Translations under genes and position numbers: made by a program
Assembly: GCA_964455905.1 (NCBI GenBank)
Contig: CAYVYN010000001.1
Span: 310,001 to 374,000 of the forward strand
DNA from: CAIJXB01 sp964455905
GTDB lineage: Bacteria; Chlamydiota; Chlamydiia; Chlamydiales; Rhabdochlamydiaceae
Direction of reading: 5' to 3'
Length of the DNA stretch: 64,000 nucleotides
In this document: positions 16,671 to 25,639 of the stretch, one piece after another
Numbering within the stretch: position 1 is the first letter of the stretch
Layout: every line of letters starts with the position of its first letter
The notes under the pieces: model-generated
Seen by the model: the letters and a program-made list of their open reading frames with translations, nothing else
Database searches by the model: none
What the model was told of the DNA's origin: nothing

Positions 16671-17588
16671 CTAATTTGCGTATTGAGCAGCCTGAAAAGA
16701 AAGCAGATCGCTCATTTTTTGAAACAAAGGAGTGTATATTTGTAACTCCTTCAAACTCTTTTCAAATGAAGACATTTCTTCTTTAAACATAGCTACAGCC
16801 TTTTCTTTACCTAAAACCCGAGCCATGCTTATTTCTCGTTGCTTATTCTCATCCTGAACAATATCTCCCAAATCATCAGCAATTTGAAAGGCCATACCAA
16901 GATGATAGGCTGTTTTTTTCACTTTTTCGAGTTTATCTAAATCTCCTCCGCCAAACAACCAACCAAAAACAAAAGAAACCTCAAATAAAGTGACGGTTTT
17001 TTTATAAATAACATTTTTTACCATCTCTAAACTAGGATTCGGAGGAAAAATATCTAAAAACTGCCCACCTGTAGCGCCTAATATTCCCGCGCAATGTGTT
17101 GCGCATTCTAACGCTAAACAACACGCACGATCGGCCCTAGAGCTAAAAGAATGCCCCAAATTTCGCATAACAGCGGCGTTTTGATGAATTCCCTCAAAAG
17201 CGGCAGTGATGAGCGCATAGCTCGCCAAAAGAGCAATTGTCTCACCATACACTTTATGTAGCGTTGGCTTATCTCTTCGTTCTGAATCGTTATCCATGCA
17301 AGGAAGATCATCTGCTATCAAAGAAGCAGTATGGAAAAATTCTACAGCAAGTGCAGCGTTATTAACTTCTAATCCATTTCCAAGAGCTTCTGCAACCATA
17401 AAAACAATTAAAGGTCTAAATCTTTTTCCGCCATTTGTAAGGGCGTATTCACAAGCATCACGAAGCTTTGTTTTATCTCCAAACTTAGAAATACATCCTA
17501 TTATTTCTTGCTCTATAAGCTTTCTAAAATGAAAAAAACGATCACCAGAATCTTCTGTATTTTTTCCTTGTAAAACATTCGCAGTCAT
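16671..17588 (-). CDS. ispA: Polyprenyl diphosphate synthase (geranylgeranyl/farnesyl)
   Basis: A 305-residue short-chain trans-prenyltransferase that condenses isopentenyl diphosphate with allylic diphosphates. The first aspartate-rich motif is IADDLPCMDND (DDx4D, bacterial type) followed by RR, and the second is IADDLGDIVQDE. GGKRFRPL near residue 53 binds the substrate diphosphate. Product length cannot be fixed; FPP or GGPP is expected, feeding undecaprenyl phosphate and quinone synthesis. It lies two bases after the beta-helix gene on the same strand, the same ispA/glmU-like pairing as CT628/CT629. Confidence 0.93.
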   Translation of the reverse strand: MTANVLQGKNTEDSGDRFFHFRKLIEQEIIGCISKFGDKTKLRDACEYALTNGGKRFRPLIVFMVAEALGNGLEVNNAALAVEFFHTASLIADDLPCMDNDSERRDKPTLHKVYGETIALLASYALITAAFEGIHQNAAVMRNLGHSFSSRADRACCLALECATHCAGILGATGGQFLDIFPPNPSLEMVKNVIYKKTVTLFEVSFVFGWLFGGGDLDKLEKVKKTAYHLGMAFQIADDLGDIVQDENKQREISMARVLGKEKAVAMFKEEMSSFEKSLKELQIYTPLFQKMSDLLSFQAAQYAN

Positions 17589-17590
17589 TT

Positions 17591-18265
17591 TTAAACCTCA
17601 ACGGTATACATTTTTTGTGATTTAACTCTGGCATTAGAGGGGATAAATCCTTTTATAGTAATAGAAGGATCGCAAAGAACATTTAATCCAACAAGAGTTC
17701 CAGGGTTTACTACAGAATTACATCCAATTTGTGATCTATCTCCTAAAATTAACCCCAGTTTTTTCATACCGGTTTCAATTTTTTCGCCGTTCAATCTTAT
17801 TGAAATGTTTTTTTTGTCTAATCTTAAATTTGCACAGATAACTCCAGCTCCAAGATTTGTATTTGTTCCTAAGATAGAATCTCCTACATAATTAAAATGA
17901 GCTGCATGTGCACCTTGTAAAAAAAGGCTATTTTTAATTTCAGTATTATGTCCAACAACAGCATCATTTCCTAAAATCGTATTTTCTCTAATATATGCGC
18001 CGTGGAGAATTTTACAGTTACAGCCAATACTAACAGGGCCTTTAATATAAACACCAGGTTCTATTTTTGTGCCAATCCCAATAGAAATTAATTCTGGATT
18101 CTCTAAATAAACCCCTGGAGGAATTACAATTTCTATTTTTTTTACAGCTTGATGGGTTAAATAAGATGGGATTTTTTTTATAACATCCCAAACATGTTTA
18201 GTATTTTCAAACAACAAGGGAAACTCATCTATGCTTTCTTGTGCAAAATAATAACCAGCATCCAT
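17591..18265 (-). CDS. GlmU C-terminal-like left-handed beta-helix protein (CT629 type)
   Basis: A 224-residue protein built mostly of hexapeptide repeats (isoleucine-patch pattern, for example ISIGIGTKIEPGVYIKGPVSIGCNC, then GNDAVVGHNTEIKNS). This is the left-handed parallel beta-helix of acyltransferases and of the GlmU C-terminal half. No N-terminal pyrophosphorylase domain is present, so it is not a full GlmU. The chlamydial family is annotated as GlmU-like or sugar nucleotidyltransferase; its reaction is unproven. The ATG at 18265 has AAAGG upstream; a GTG eight codons earlier is also in frame. It is directly upstream of ispA on the same strand and is the last gene before the candidate origin. 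Confidence 0.8.
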   Translation of the reverse strand: MDAGYYFAQESIDEFPLLFENTKHVWDVIKKIPSYLTHQAVKKIEIVIPPGVYLENPELISIGIGTKIEPGVYIKGPVSIGCNCKILHGAYIRENTILGNDAVVGHNTEIKNSLFLQGAHAAHFNYVGDSILGTNTNLGAGVICANLRLDKKNISIRLNGEKIETGMKKLGLILGDRSQIGCNSVVNPGTLVGLNVLCDPSITIKGFIPSNARVKSQKMYTVEV

Positions 18266-18329
18266 CTTGAGCCTTTTACAAATTTTCACTAGATAGTAGC
18301 TATTTAAGGAGCGAAAAACAAGCTCTTTT

Positions 18330-18568
18330 ATTTTCTTTTATAACCTATATATATATATTCTTCTTCTTTATAGTGGAGTGTGGAAATGTTCATATCCATC
18401 TCTTTTTCATAGACATTTTTCTTCGTTCATAACTTGTGTATATGTCCATTCAGACTTGATCATAAGATGCATTTATTGATTTTTTGCACATTTTATCAAC
18501 AGCTTGTTGACATCTTATAAACAACATTCCCACAAAGATTTTGGTTAAAAAACCAAACTTTTGTTTTT
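18330..18568. repeat. Copy 1 of a duplicated non-coding block (candidate origin)
   Basis: First of two diverged direct copies about 281 bases apart. Shared segments in order: TCTTTTATAAC + CTATATATATA, TTCTTCTTTATAGT, GTGGAAATGTTCATA, CGTTCATAACTTGTGTATA, TTGATCATAA, CATCTTAT and TTTTGTTTTT. DnaA-box-like sites: TGTGGAAAT (18379), TGTGTATAT (18435), TTATCAACA (18493) and TTATAAACA (18515). Confidence 0.85.
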
Positions 18569-18609
18569 GACTAGTCATAGACTTTCGGAACGTAGATTGG
18601 TGAAGCGCT

Positions 18610-18848
18610 ATTTTTCTTTTATAACACCTATATATATACTCTTCTTCTTTATAGTAGAGTGTGGAAATGTTCATAGACACCCTTTTTTCATAGAGACTTT
18701 TTCTCGTTCATAACTTGTGTATACTTCGAGTTGGAATTGATCATAACTAAAGGTTTTGCCTTTTTTGAACAAAATTTGAACATCTTATCTACATATCTTG
18801 AACAAGATTTCCACATTGTTTTGGTGTAAAAATACTCTTGTTTTTGTA
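18610..18848. repeat. Copy 2 of the duplicated non-coding block (candidate origin)
   Basis: Second copy, offset by about 281 bases from the first. DnaA-box-like sites: TGTGGAAAT (18660), TGTGTATAC (18716), TTATCTACA (18785) and ATTTCCACA (18807). The short spacer before it (18569-18609) is not repeated. Confidence 0.85.
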
Positions 18849-18876
18849 TTCTTTTCCTTTTTGAGTAAAATGCACT

Positions 18877-19998
18877 ATGGACTCTTTTAGCTGTTCTATT
18901 TTTCCTTCTTGCCCTGGTTGTAAAATACAAACCAACGTGACAAGCCCTCCTATCTTGGATCGAATTAATCGTTTTTTTGAGAAAAAGATTCCTTTGATCT
19001 ATGGGGATATTGTTGAGTGGAGGTCTAAGGTAAAGCTTGCTGTTAGAGGAACGATAGATTGTCCTGAAATAGGTCTTTTTGCTGAAAATAGCCACTCTGT
19101 TGTTCCCATGACAAAGTGCCCATTACATTACCCTGCAATGGATAAGGCTCTTAGTGTTATTTACAAAGCAATTAGTGCTTATCAAATAGAGCCCTACTTA
19201 GAAAAAACAAATCAAGGTCGCTTACGTTACTTACAGATGGTTTTTGATCGAAAGACTGAAAAAGTGCAACTTTCTTTGATTTTTAATGCTGAAAGTCTTC
19301 GTGAAAATGAAATAGCTTTTGTAAAGCAGCTTTACAATTCGTTGCCTTTTTGGCATTCAATTTGGGTAAACTTCGTGTCAGGGCCAACAAACACAATTTT
19401 GGGCTCTCGGTGGGAGTTGTTTCAAGGAGAAGAAGATTTTTGGCAAGAAATCTTAGGTATTCCTTTTTATTTTCATCCATCATCTTTTTCTCAAGCGCAT
19501 TTAGGGGTTTTTGAGGAAATGTTAAAAGAGATAGCTCTATACCTTCCAGAGAAAGCCAATCTGTTAGAGCTTTATGCTGGTGTTGGTTGTATTTCGCTTT
19601 CTTTGGCTTCAAAAGCGAGTTTTTTAACGTTAGTTGAGTCTTCTCCTTTGTCTTTGTTTTGTTTTCGCAAAACGCTTTCTAGAATGAATTCTGAAATTTC
19701 CAGCAAAAGCTTATTTTTTTTAGAGCCTGTAGAAGAGGCTTCTTTTCCAGAAGAGGTTGACGTTATTTTAGTCGATCCCCCTCGAAAAGGACTTTCTAAA
19801 AAGTGCAAAGAAAAAATTTTTGCCTCAAAAGCTACTCAATGCGTTTATGTAAGCTGTGGGCCAGATTCTTGTCTTAGAGATTGCAAAGATTTTGAAGCTG
19901 CTGGGTGGTTTGTGGATGATGTAAAAGCGTTTCTTTTTTTTCCAGGTCAAGACCACGTAGAACTTTTGGTTAATTTAAAAAGAGCCGCTATTTCTTAA
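18877..19998 (+). CDS. TrmA/RlmCD-family RNA uracil-C5 methyltransferase
   Basis: A 373-residue SAM-dependent methyltransferase that methylates uracil C5 in rRNA or tRNA. The N-terminal Cys set (CSIFPSCPGC, Cys5, 11 and 14) suggests an Fe-S cluster as in RlmD. No separate TRAM domain precedes it. The SAM site is LLELYAGVGCISLSL, motif IV is VDPPRKGL, and catalytic Cys is in YVSCGPDSCLRD. The exact target base cannot be assigned. There is no clear ribosome binding site. It starts just right of the candidate origin and converges with the ABC exporter, overlapping its end by 4 bases. Confidence 0.88.
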   Translation: MDSFSCSIFPSCPGCKIQTNVTSPPILDRINRFFEKKIPLIYGDIVEWRSKVKLAVRGTIDCPEIGLFAENSHSVVPMTKCPLHYPAMDKALSVIYKAISAYQIEPYLEKTNQGRLRYLQMVFDRKTEKVQLSLIFNAESLRENEIAFVKQLYNSLPFWHSIWVNFVSGPTNTILGSRWELFQGEEDFWQEILGIPFYFHPSSFSQAHLGVFEEMLKEIALYLPEKANLLELYAGVGCISLSLASKASFLTLVESSPLSLFCFRKTLSRMNSEISSKSLFFLEPVEEASFPEEVDVILVDPPRKGLSKKCKEKIFASKATQCVYVSCGPDSCLRDCKDFEAAGWFVDDVKAFLFFPGQDHVELLVNLKRAAIS

Positions 19999-21770
19999 GG
20001 GATTTTTGGTTTATCTCCTAAAAAACCTCCAGACTGCATATTCCAAAGCTGTGCGTAGTGGCCTTTCATCGCCAGTAGGGTTTCGTGTTTTCCTTCTTCT
20101 ATGATTTTTCCTTCGTTAAAAACAAGAATTCTATCTAAGTGAAATAAGGTAGAGAGTCTATGAGCAATTACTATGGTTGTTTTATTTTGGATTAAACTGT
20201 CTAAACTTTCTTGGATGTAGTTTTCCGTAATCGAATCCAAGGAAGAGGTTGCTTCATCTAGGATAAGAATAGGTGCATTTTTTAATAGAGCTCTTGCTAT
20301 TGCTATTCGTTGTCTTTGCCCCCCGGAGAGTTTTATGCCTCGCTCTCCGACAAGGCTTTGATAGCCATTTGGAAGGTTTTCGATAAATTCGTGACAGTGG
20401 GCTTTTTTAGAGGAGCTTACGATTTCGTCTTGTGTTGCTAATAGATTTCCATAGCCGATGTTTTCTTTTAAAGAGCGATGAAAAAGGAGGGGATCTTGAG
20501 GGATCATGGCTATTTGTTCTCTTAAAGATTCTTGGGTAACACATCGAATGTCTTGATTGTCTATAGAGATATTTCCAGAGTTTACTTCAAAAAAACGAAG
20601 GATTAAATTAACAAAGGTGCTTTTTCCGCTTCCAGAAAAACCAACTAGCCCAATTTTTTCTCCAGAGGAGATTGAAACAGAAAGGTTAGTGAAGACGTTT
20701 TTATTTTCATGGTAGCCAAAGCAGACGTTTTTGAAGGCTATTTCCCCTTTTGTAATTTGGAGTTTTTTTGGAGGTGATTCGTCTTGGATTTCATAAGTCT
20801 TGGATAAAATAGATAATGCTTGTCTAGATGTTCCTACTTCTTCAGAAAAAGGAACGAGCTGGCTTGCAAACGAGTAGACTTCTTCTATGAGAAACATATT
20901 GAGCGTTAAAATTAACGCAAAGTCTCCAATTGTGATATTGTTGTTTTTCCTTTCGTAGATTAAAAGCCACATCATGATGCCCATAAGAAGTGTAAAGGAA
21001 GATGCGTAAAAGACTTTTACTTTTAGCAAATACCACAGACCCTTCCGATTTTGTTCGGCAGCGTTATTTAGGTGGTTTTTGAGATAGGAGCTTTCAAATT
21101 TTTCTCTAGCAAAAAGTTTTACATTTAAAATGTTAGATAAACTATCGATGACTTTTCCTGCGACGTTACTACGAGATTCTGAGAAAACTTCAGAATAATA
21201 TTGCGCTTTTTTAGAGAGCAAAAAAGAAATAAAGATAAAAAAAACAGTCCACAAAATAAGAGCATAAGAAAAAAAAGGATGAACAAAAAACATCACGAAA
21301 CAACCTATAAAAATAGATGTGATTTGTTTAAAAAAGTGGTCAAAAACTATTCCAATAATAACCACCGAGGATCTTGCCATGTCATTAATTTTGTTTCCCA
21401 ATCCTCCAGCAAGATTTTCTTGAAAATAACGATACGAATGTTTTTCGGCATATTCAAACATTTTCTCTGTGATTTCATTTTTTATGGTGGGAAAGGTTTT
21501 TATTTGAAGCCAGTCGTAAAAACGAAAAACAATCCCAACTAAGCAACCAAGTCCCACATATAAAAAGGCAGGAAAGAGTGTGTTTGAAAAAAGTTTACTC
21601 GCATCTTCTGTTGTTGAAACTCGATCTATAAGTAATTTTAATGCGTATGGGGTAAGAGAGAGGTTGCTTGCATAAAAAACAGATACAAAAATAAATCCAA
21701 GAAAGCTCAGTTTATGCTTTTTGACAAAATACCAAAGAAAATTAGGTAAGGAGTTAGGGATGGTTGGCAT
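19995..21770 (-). CDS. ABC exporter, fused permease-ATPase (MsbA-like)
   Basis: A 591-residue half-transporter with a six-helix transmembrane domain (about residues 15-310) and a nucleotide-binding domain (about 340-580). NBD motifs: Walker A GFSGSGKST, Q-loop MIPQDPLLF, signature KLSGGQRQR, Walker B LILDEATSSLD and H-loop IAHRLSTL. It should dimerise in the inner membrane and export a hydrophobic substrate such as a lipid A precursor or drug. MsbA is only the closest-named group; specificity cannot be read from sequence. Confidence 0.9.
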   Translation of the reverse strand: MPTIPNSLPNFLWYFVKKHKLSFLGFIFVSVFYASNLSLTPYALKLLIDRVSTTEDASKLFSNTLFPAFLYVGLGCLVGIVFRFYDWLQIKTFPTIKNEITEKMFEYAEKHSYRYFQENLAGGLGNKINDMARSSVVIIGIVFDHFFKQITSIFIGCFVMFFVHPFFSYALILWTVFFIFISFLLSKKAQYYSEVFSESRSNVAGKVIDSLSNILNVKLFAREKFESSYLKNHLNNAAEQNRKGLWYLLKVKVFYASSFTLLMGIMMWLLIYERKNNNITIGDFALILTLNMFLIEEVYSFASQLVPFSEEVGTSRQALSILSKTYEIQDESPPKKLQITKGEIAFKNVCFGYHENKNVFTNLSVSISSGEKIGLVGFSGSGKSTFVNLILRFFEVNSGNISIDNQDIRCVTQESLREQIAMIPQDPLLFHRSLKENIGYGNLLATQDEIVSSSKKAHCHEFIENLPNGYQSLVGERGIKLSGGQRQRIAIARALLKNAPILILDEATSSLDSITENYIQESLDSLIQNKTTIVIAHRLSTLFHLDRILVFNEGKIIEEGKHETLLAMKGHYAQLWNMQSGGFLGDKPKIP

Positions 21771-22008
21771 GTTTTGACGTCTCTTGTTGTGGTATTGAAG
21801 CCTTTTAATTAGAACAAATTATAAAATAATAAACAAGGTTTGCGATTGATTAAAAATGTTTAAATCCTTGGTTTTTTTTGTCTGAAAGATAAGATTAATT
21901 TGTTTTTCTTAGCCATTTTTTGTTTTTCTAAATTGTATTTTTTTACTAAAAGTGTTTTTGTAAAATTAAAATTATGTGATATATCCTAGATAGAATAAAG
22001 GAGGTCCT

Positions 22009-22992
22009 ATGATTCTTGCTGGGGATGTTGGGGGAACGAAGGCTGAGCTAGCTCTTTTTGAAGATGTTCAGTTGAAAAAAGTCGTAAAAGAGGGACGGTT
22101 CCTTTGTAAAGAATATAGAGGGTTAGAAGACATTTTACAAATTTTTTTGGGTGATGTTTCTTTTCCTGTAACCCATAGTTGTTTTGGTATCGCTGGGCCT
22201 ATTGAAAACAACGTTTGTCGCGCTACGAATCTCCCTTGGGTTGTTGAGGCTAAAAAATTACAAGCCTTGATTCCTTCGTCTGAAATTTTTTTAATTAATG
22301 ATTTAGAAGCTAACGCTTGTGGTATTGATGCTCTAGGAGAAGCTGAATTTTATACCATATCCGAAGGAGTTGGAAAAAAAGGCAATAAAGCTCTTATTTC
22401 TGCAGGGACTGGTCTTGGTGAGGCTGGTTTTTATTTTGATGGAACAACGCATCATCCTTTTGCTTGCGAGGGAGGTCATTGTAATTTTGCTCCTTCCTCT
22501 GAAGAAGAGATGGAGTTGTTGGTCTATTTTAGAGGCAAATTCGGAGGGCAGGTTTCTTTTGAAAGATTTCTCTGTGGAAGGGGGATTTCGAATATATATC
22601 AGTTTTGGGTCGATGTAAAACAAGAAAAAGAGAACCCCGAGGTAAAGGAGAGGATGACTAAGGAAGATCCTGCTAAAGTTATCTATGAATACGCTATGAA
22701 TGGAAAATGTGACATATGCATAAAAACTGTAAGGCGTTTTATTGCTATTTATGGATCGGAAGCAGGTAATCTTGCTTTGAAATTTTTGGCTGTTGGTGGT
22801 GTGTATATAGGCGGTGGAATAGCTCCTAAAATGTTAGAGGCTTTTAAAGATGGTATTTTTTTTGAGAATTTTATAAAAAAGGGGCGCCTAAGCAACGTCC
22901 TTTCTGCTATTAAAATTCAGATTATTTTAAATCCTAAAACAGCTCTTTTGGGTGCTGCTCATTACGCTGAAAAAAGGAAGCGTCATGGATAA
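22009..22992 (+). CDS. glk: Glucokinase
   Basis: A 327-residue glucokinase of the bacterial Glk (non-ROK) family, which phosphorylates glucose with ATP. Phosphate-1 motif LAGDVGGTKAELALF (residues 2-16), catalytic Asp in FLINDLEANA, phosphate-2 loop SAGTGLGEA and substrate motif CEGGHCNFAP are all present. A very strong ribosome binding site (AAAGGAGGT) precedes the ATG. The gene overlaps the GH63 glucosidase start by 8 bases, which implies that glucose released by that enzyme is phosphorylated directly. Confidence 0.94.
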   Translation: MILAGDVGGTKAELALFEDVQLKKVVKEGRFLCKEYRGLEDILQIFLGDVSFPVTHSCFGIAGPIENNVCRATNLPWVVEAKKLQALIPSSEIFLINDLEANACGIDALGEAEFYTISEGVGKKGNKALISAGTGLGEAGFYFDGTTHHPFACEGGHCNFAPSSEEEMELLVYFRGKFGGQVSFERFLCGRGISNIYQFWVDVKQEKENPEVKERMTKEDPAKVIYEYAMNGKCDICIKTVRRFIAIYGSEAGNLALKFLAVGGVYIGGGIAPKMLEAFKDGIFFENFIKKGRLSNVLSAIKIQIILNPKTALLGAAHYAEKRKRHG

Positions 22993-25639
22993 TGTTGAAG
23001 AAAAACGTCTTCAAAATCAAGGCTCAGGCCCCATACCTGCTTGGCAAAAGTGGGGTCCTTACGTCTCAGAAAGAGCTTGGGGTACAGTAAGAGAGGATTA
23101 TAGCGATACTGGGGATGCTTGGGGTCATTTTCCTTTTGAAGAGGCTCATAAAAGGGCTTATCGTTGGGGAGAAGATGGAATAGCGGCTTTTTGTGATCGA
23201 TATCAAACACTAGTGATAGCTCCGGCTTTTTGGAATGGAGTGGATGGTATTTTAAAAGAGAGGCTTTTTGGGCTTTCTTCCCCAGAAGGAAATCATGGAG
23301 AGGATGTAAAGGAGTGTTATTATCATTTGGATGGCGTTCCTTCACATGCTTATATGAAATATTTATATAAATACCCCCACGGGGCATTTCCTTATCAACA
23401 ATTGCGAGAAGAAAACAAAAAACGAACCACACAAGATCCAGAGTATGAATTAATTGATTCTGGAATTTTTCAGGAAAATCGCTATTTTGATATTTTTATA
23501 GAATACGCCAAAAATACAGAAGAGGACTTTTGTATTAAGATAGAGGTTTTCAATCGAGGAAAAGAGCCTAAAGACATTCATATTTTACCACAGGTTTGGT
23601 TTCGTAACCAGTGGTCTTGGTCTGCTACTAAAAAACCTAAACCACAAATTTTTAAAGGAAAAGAAACCGAAAATAGTTGCTCTTTAGTTGTTGATGATTC
23701 TTTGATGGAGCCTCTTGAGAATTTAAATTTTTTATACAAGCTCGGGAGAAGATATTTCTACGGTCCTCCTGGTGCGAATTTTTATTTCACAGATAATGAA
23801 ACCCGTATTTTGGGCAGAGAACAATCTGGCGAATATTATAAAGATGATTTTCACCAAAGAATTATTGAAGGAAAAAAAGAGGATCTGGCTTCTTTGGGAA
23901 CTAAGGCTTGTTTTCATTACTATTTTCCTCCGATAGAGGGAGGTCAGTCTAGATGTATTTATTTACGATTTTCTAAAGAGGAGCTTTTAGATCCTTTAGA
24001 GGGAATAGATTCTTTATTTATAGATCGGCTAAGGGAGACTGATTGTTTTTATGAAGGGATTCACCCTAAGGGCTCTTCTTTAGAAGAAAAGGCTATTCAA
24101 AGACAAGCTTTGGCAGGAATGCTTTGGAATAAACAAATCTATCTTTATGACGTTAATCTTTGGCTTAAAGGTGAAGATAGCCAAAATCCTCCTTCTGCGA
24201 CAAGATATTCAATCAGAAACGTTCATTGGAAGCATCTAAACTCTATGCGTATTTTTTCTATGCCTGATAAGTGGGAATACCCATGGTTTGCTGCTTGGGA
24301 TCAGTGCTTTCATTCTGTGGTTTGGAGTCTTATTGACCTTGAATTTGCTAAGGAACAGCTTTGGCTTTTACTTTTTGATCAATTTCAACATCCAAGTGGG
24401 CAAATTCCAGCGTATGAATGGGAGTTTTCTGATTTAAATCCGCCTTTGCAAGGATGGGCTTGTTTACAGATTTTTTATAAGGAAAAAGAAAAAAAAGGCA
24501 AAGGGGATCGGACTTTTTTAGAAAAGTGTTTTCACAAACTTTTGATGAATTTTGCTTGGTGGGTAAATAAAGTGGATAGTTCCGGGAACAACCTTTTTGA
24601 AGGGGGTTTTTTAGGACTTGATAATATTACTGTTTTAGATCGTTCTCAAAAAGCAATTCGAAACATGACTCTTCAACAGTCAGATGGAACTGGTTGGATG
24701 GCATTTTTTTGTCTTAACTTAATGAAAATAGCTTTGGAGCTTTCTGAAGAAAATAAGGTGTATGAAGCTTTGGCTACCAAGTTTTTTGAGCATTACGTTT
24801 ATATAGCGCAGGCAATGGCTAAAAAAGGCGAGCATAGGATAGAGCTTTGGGATAGTGTTGATGGGTTTTTTTATGATGTCTTGAGACATCAAGATGGATC
24901 TTTTTCAAAAATTCCCGTTAGATCTTTAGTTGGGATTATTCCTTTATTTGCTGTAGAATACATCAGTCAAAAAGATTTAAGTCGGTTTCCTTCCTTAGAA
25001 AGAGATTTGCTTTGGTTTTTGCGAAATAGAGAGCCGCTTGTTGCTCAGTGTATTATGCAAGTCCATATTCAAGGAGAATTACATTATGTATTTACTCCAG
25101 TAAGTAACGACCAGTTACAGTCTATTTTAAAATACGTTTGGAATCCTGATGAGTTTCGTTCTGAATACGGGTTAAGGAGTCTTTCTAAATATCATGAGAA
25201 AAATCCGTTTGCTTTTGAAGGCAATACCGTGAAGTATGAACCTTCAGAATCTCTAGATAGAATTAAAGGTGGAAATTCTAATTGGAGAGGACCCATTTGG
25301 ATGCCTCTTAATTTTCTTCTTATTCAGTCCTTGCAAAAATTATCGTTTGTGTTTGGGGAAGAGATGAAAGTCGCTTTTTCTAATGAAGAACCAGTTTCTT
25401 TGAATCAAATGGCAGAATCTTTTTCTGCAAGGCTACTTGCTCTTTTTTTAAAAAATGCAAATGGACAAATGCCTTTTTTAGGAAAAGAATTTCCATTTTT
25501 GAATGATCCAAACTGGGGTTATTATTTGTTTTATGAGTATTTTAATCCAGAAACGGGAAAGGGGTTAGGTGCTTCTTCTCAGTCAGGATGGACAAGCCTT
25601 ATAGCCAATTTGATTGATTTTTTAAGAAAACCTAAATAA
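22985..25639 (+). CDS. GH63-family glucosidase
   Basis: An 884-residue glycoside hydrolase of the family that contains processing alpha-glucosidase I and bacterial YgjK-like enzymes. The (alpha/alpha)6 barrel occupies the C-terminal half. Likely catalytic residues are the Asp in FAAWDQCFHS and the Glu in FNPETGKG; GGNSNWRGPIWMPLNF is a strong family block. The ATG at 22985 lies inside the glk 3' end after AAAAAGGAAG; a longer frame from 22952 lacks such a site. No signal peptide, so it acts in the cytoplasm. The exact substrate (alpha-glucan, glucosylglycerate or host N-glycan) is unknown. It ends in a convergent 8-base overlap with an NlpC/P60 gene. Confidence 0.87.
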   Translation: MDNVEEKRLQNQGSGPIPAWQKWGPYVSERAWGTVREDYSDTGDAWGHFPFEEAHKRAYRWGEDGIAAFCDRYQTLVIAPAFWNGVDGILKERLFGLSSPEGNHGEDVKECYYHLDGVPSHAYMKYLYKYPHGAFPYQQLREENKKRTTQDPEYELIDSGIFQENRYFDIFIEYAKNTEEDFCIKIEVFNRGKEPKDIHILPQVWFRNQWSWSATKKPKPQIFKGKETENSCSLVVDDSLMEPLENLNFLYKLGRRYFYGPPGANFYFTDNETRILGREQSGEYYKDDFHQRIIEGKKEDLASLGTKACFHYYFPPIEGGQSRCIYLRFSKEELLDPLEGIDSLFIDRLRETDCFYEGIHPKGSSLEEKAIQRQALAGMLWNKQIYLYDVNLWLKGEDSQNPPSATRYSIRNVHWKHLNSMRIFSMPDKWEYPWFAAWDQCFHSVVWSLIDLEFAKEQLWLLLFDQFQHPSGQIPAYEWEFSDLNPPLQGWACLQIFYKEKEKKGKGDRTFLEKCFHKLLMNFAWWVNKVDSSGNNLFEGGFLGLDNITVLDRSQKAIRNMTLQQSDGTGWMAFFCLNLMKIALELSEENKVYEALATKFFEHYVYIAQAMAKKGEHRIELWDSVDGFFYDVLRHQDGSFSKIPVRSLVGIIPLFAVEYISQKDLSRFPSLERDLLWFLRNREPLVAQCIMQVHIQGELHYVFTPVSNDQLQSILKYVWNPDEFRSEYGLRSLSKYHEKNPFAFEGNTVKYEPSESLDRIKGGNSNWRGPIWMPLNFLLIQSLQKLSFVFGEEMKVAFSNEEPVSLNQMAESFSARLLALFLKNANGQMPFLGKEFPFLNDPNWGYYLFYEYFNPETGKGLGASSQSGWTSLIANLIDFLRKPK

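Larger units (their letters stand above)
18330..18850. other. Candidate chromosomal origin of replication (oriC)
   Basis: About 520 non-coding bases between the divergent GlmU-like and TrmA-like genes. Two direct copies each combine an AT tract with several 9-mers one or two bases from the DnaA box TTATNCACA on both strands. The sign of G-versus-C excess on the plus strand reverses here: C>G to the left and G>C to the right, in genes of both orientations and in spacers. For example, coding bases 2101-2160 have 16 C and 8 G, while 22081-22140 have 16 G and 6 C. In Chlamydiaceae the origin lies close to the ispA-hemB region, which fits the neighbours here. dnaA itself is not adjacent. Confidence 0.65.

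Noticed and set aside
18450..18680. Minus-strand 76-codon frame within the candidate origin
   Set aside because: It lies wholly in the repeated non-coding block, has no ribosome binding site and low-complexity composition. The frame at 18688-19095 is antisense to the TrmA-like gene start.
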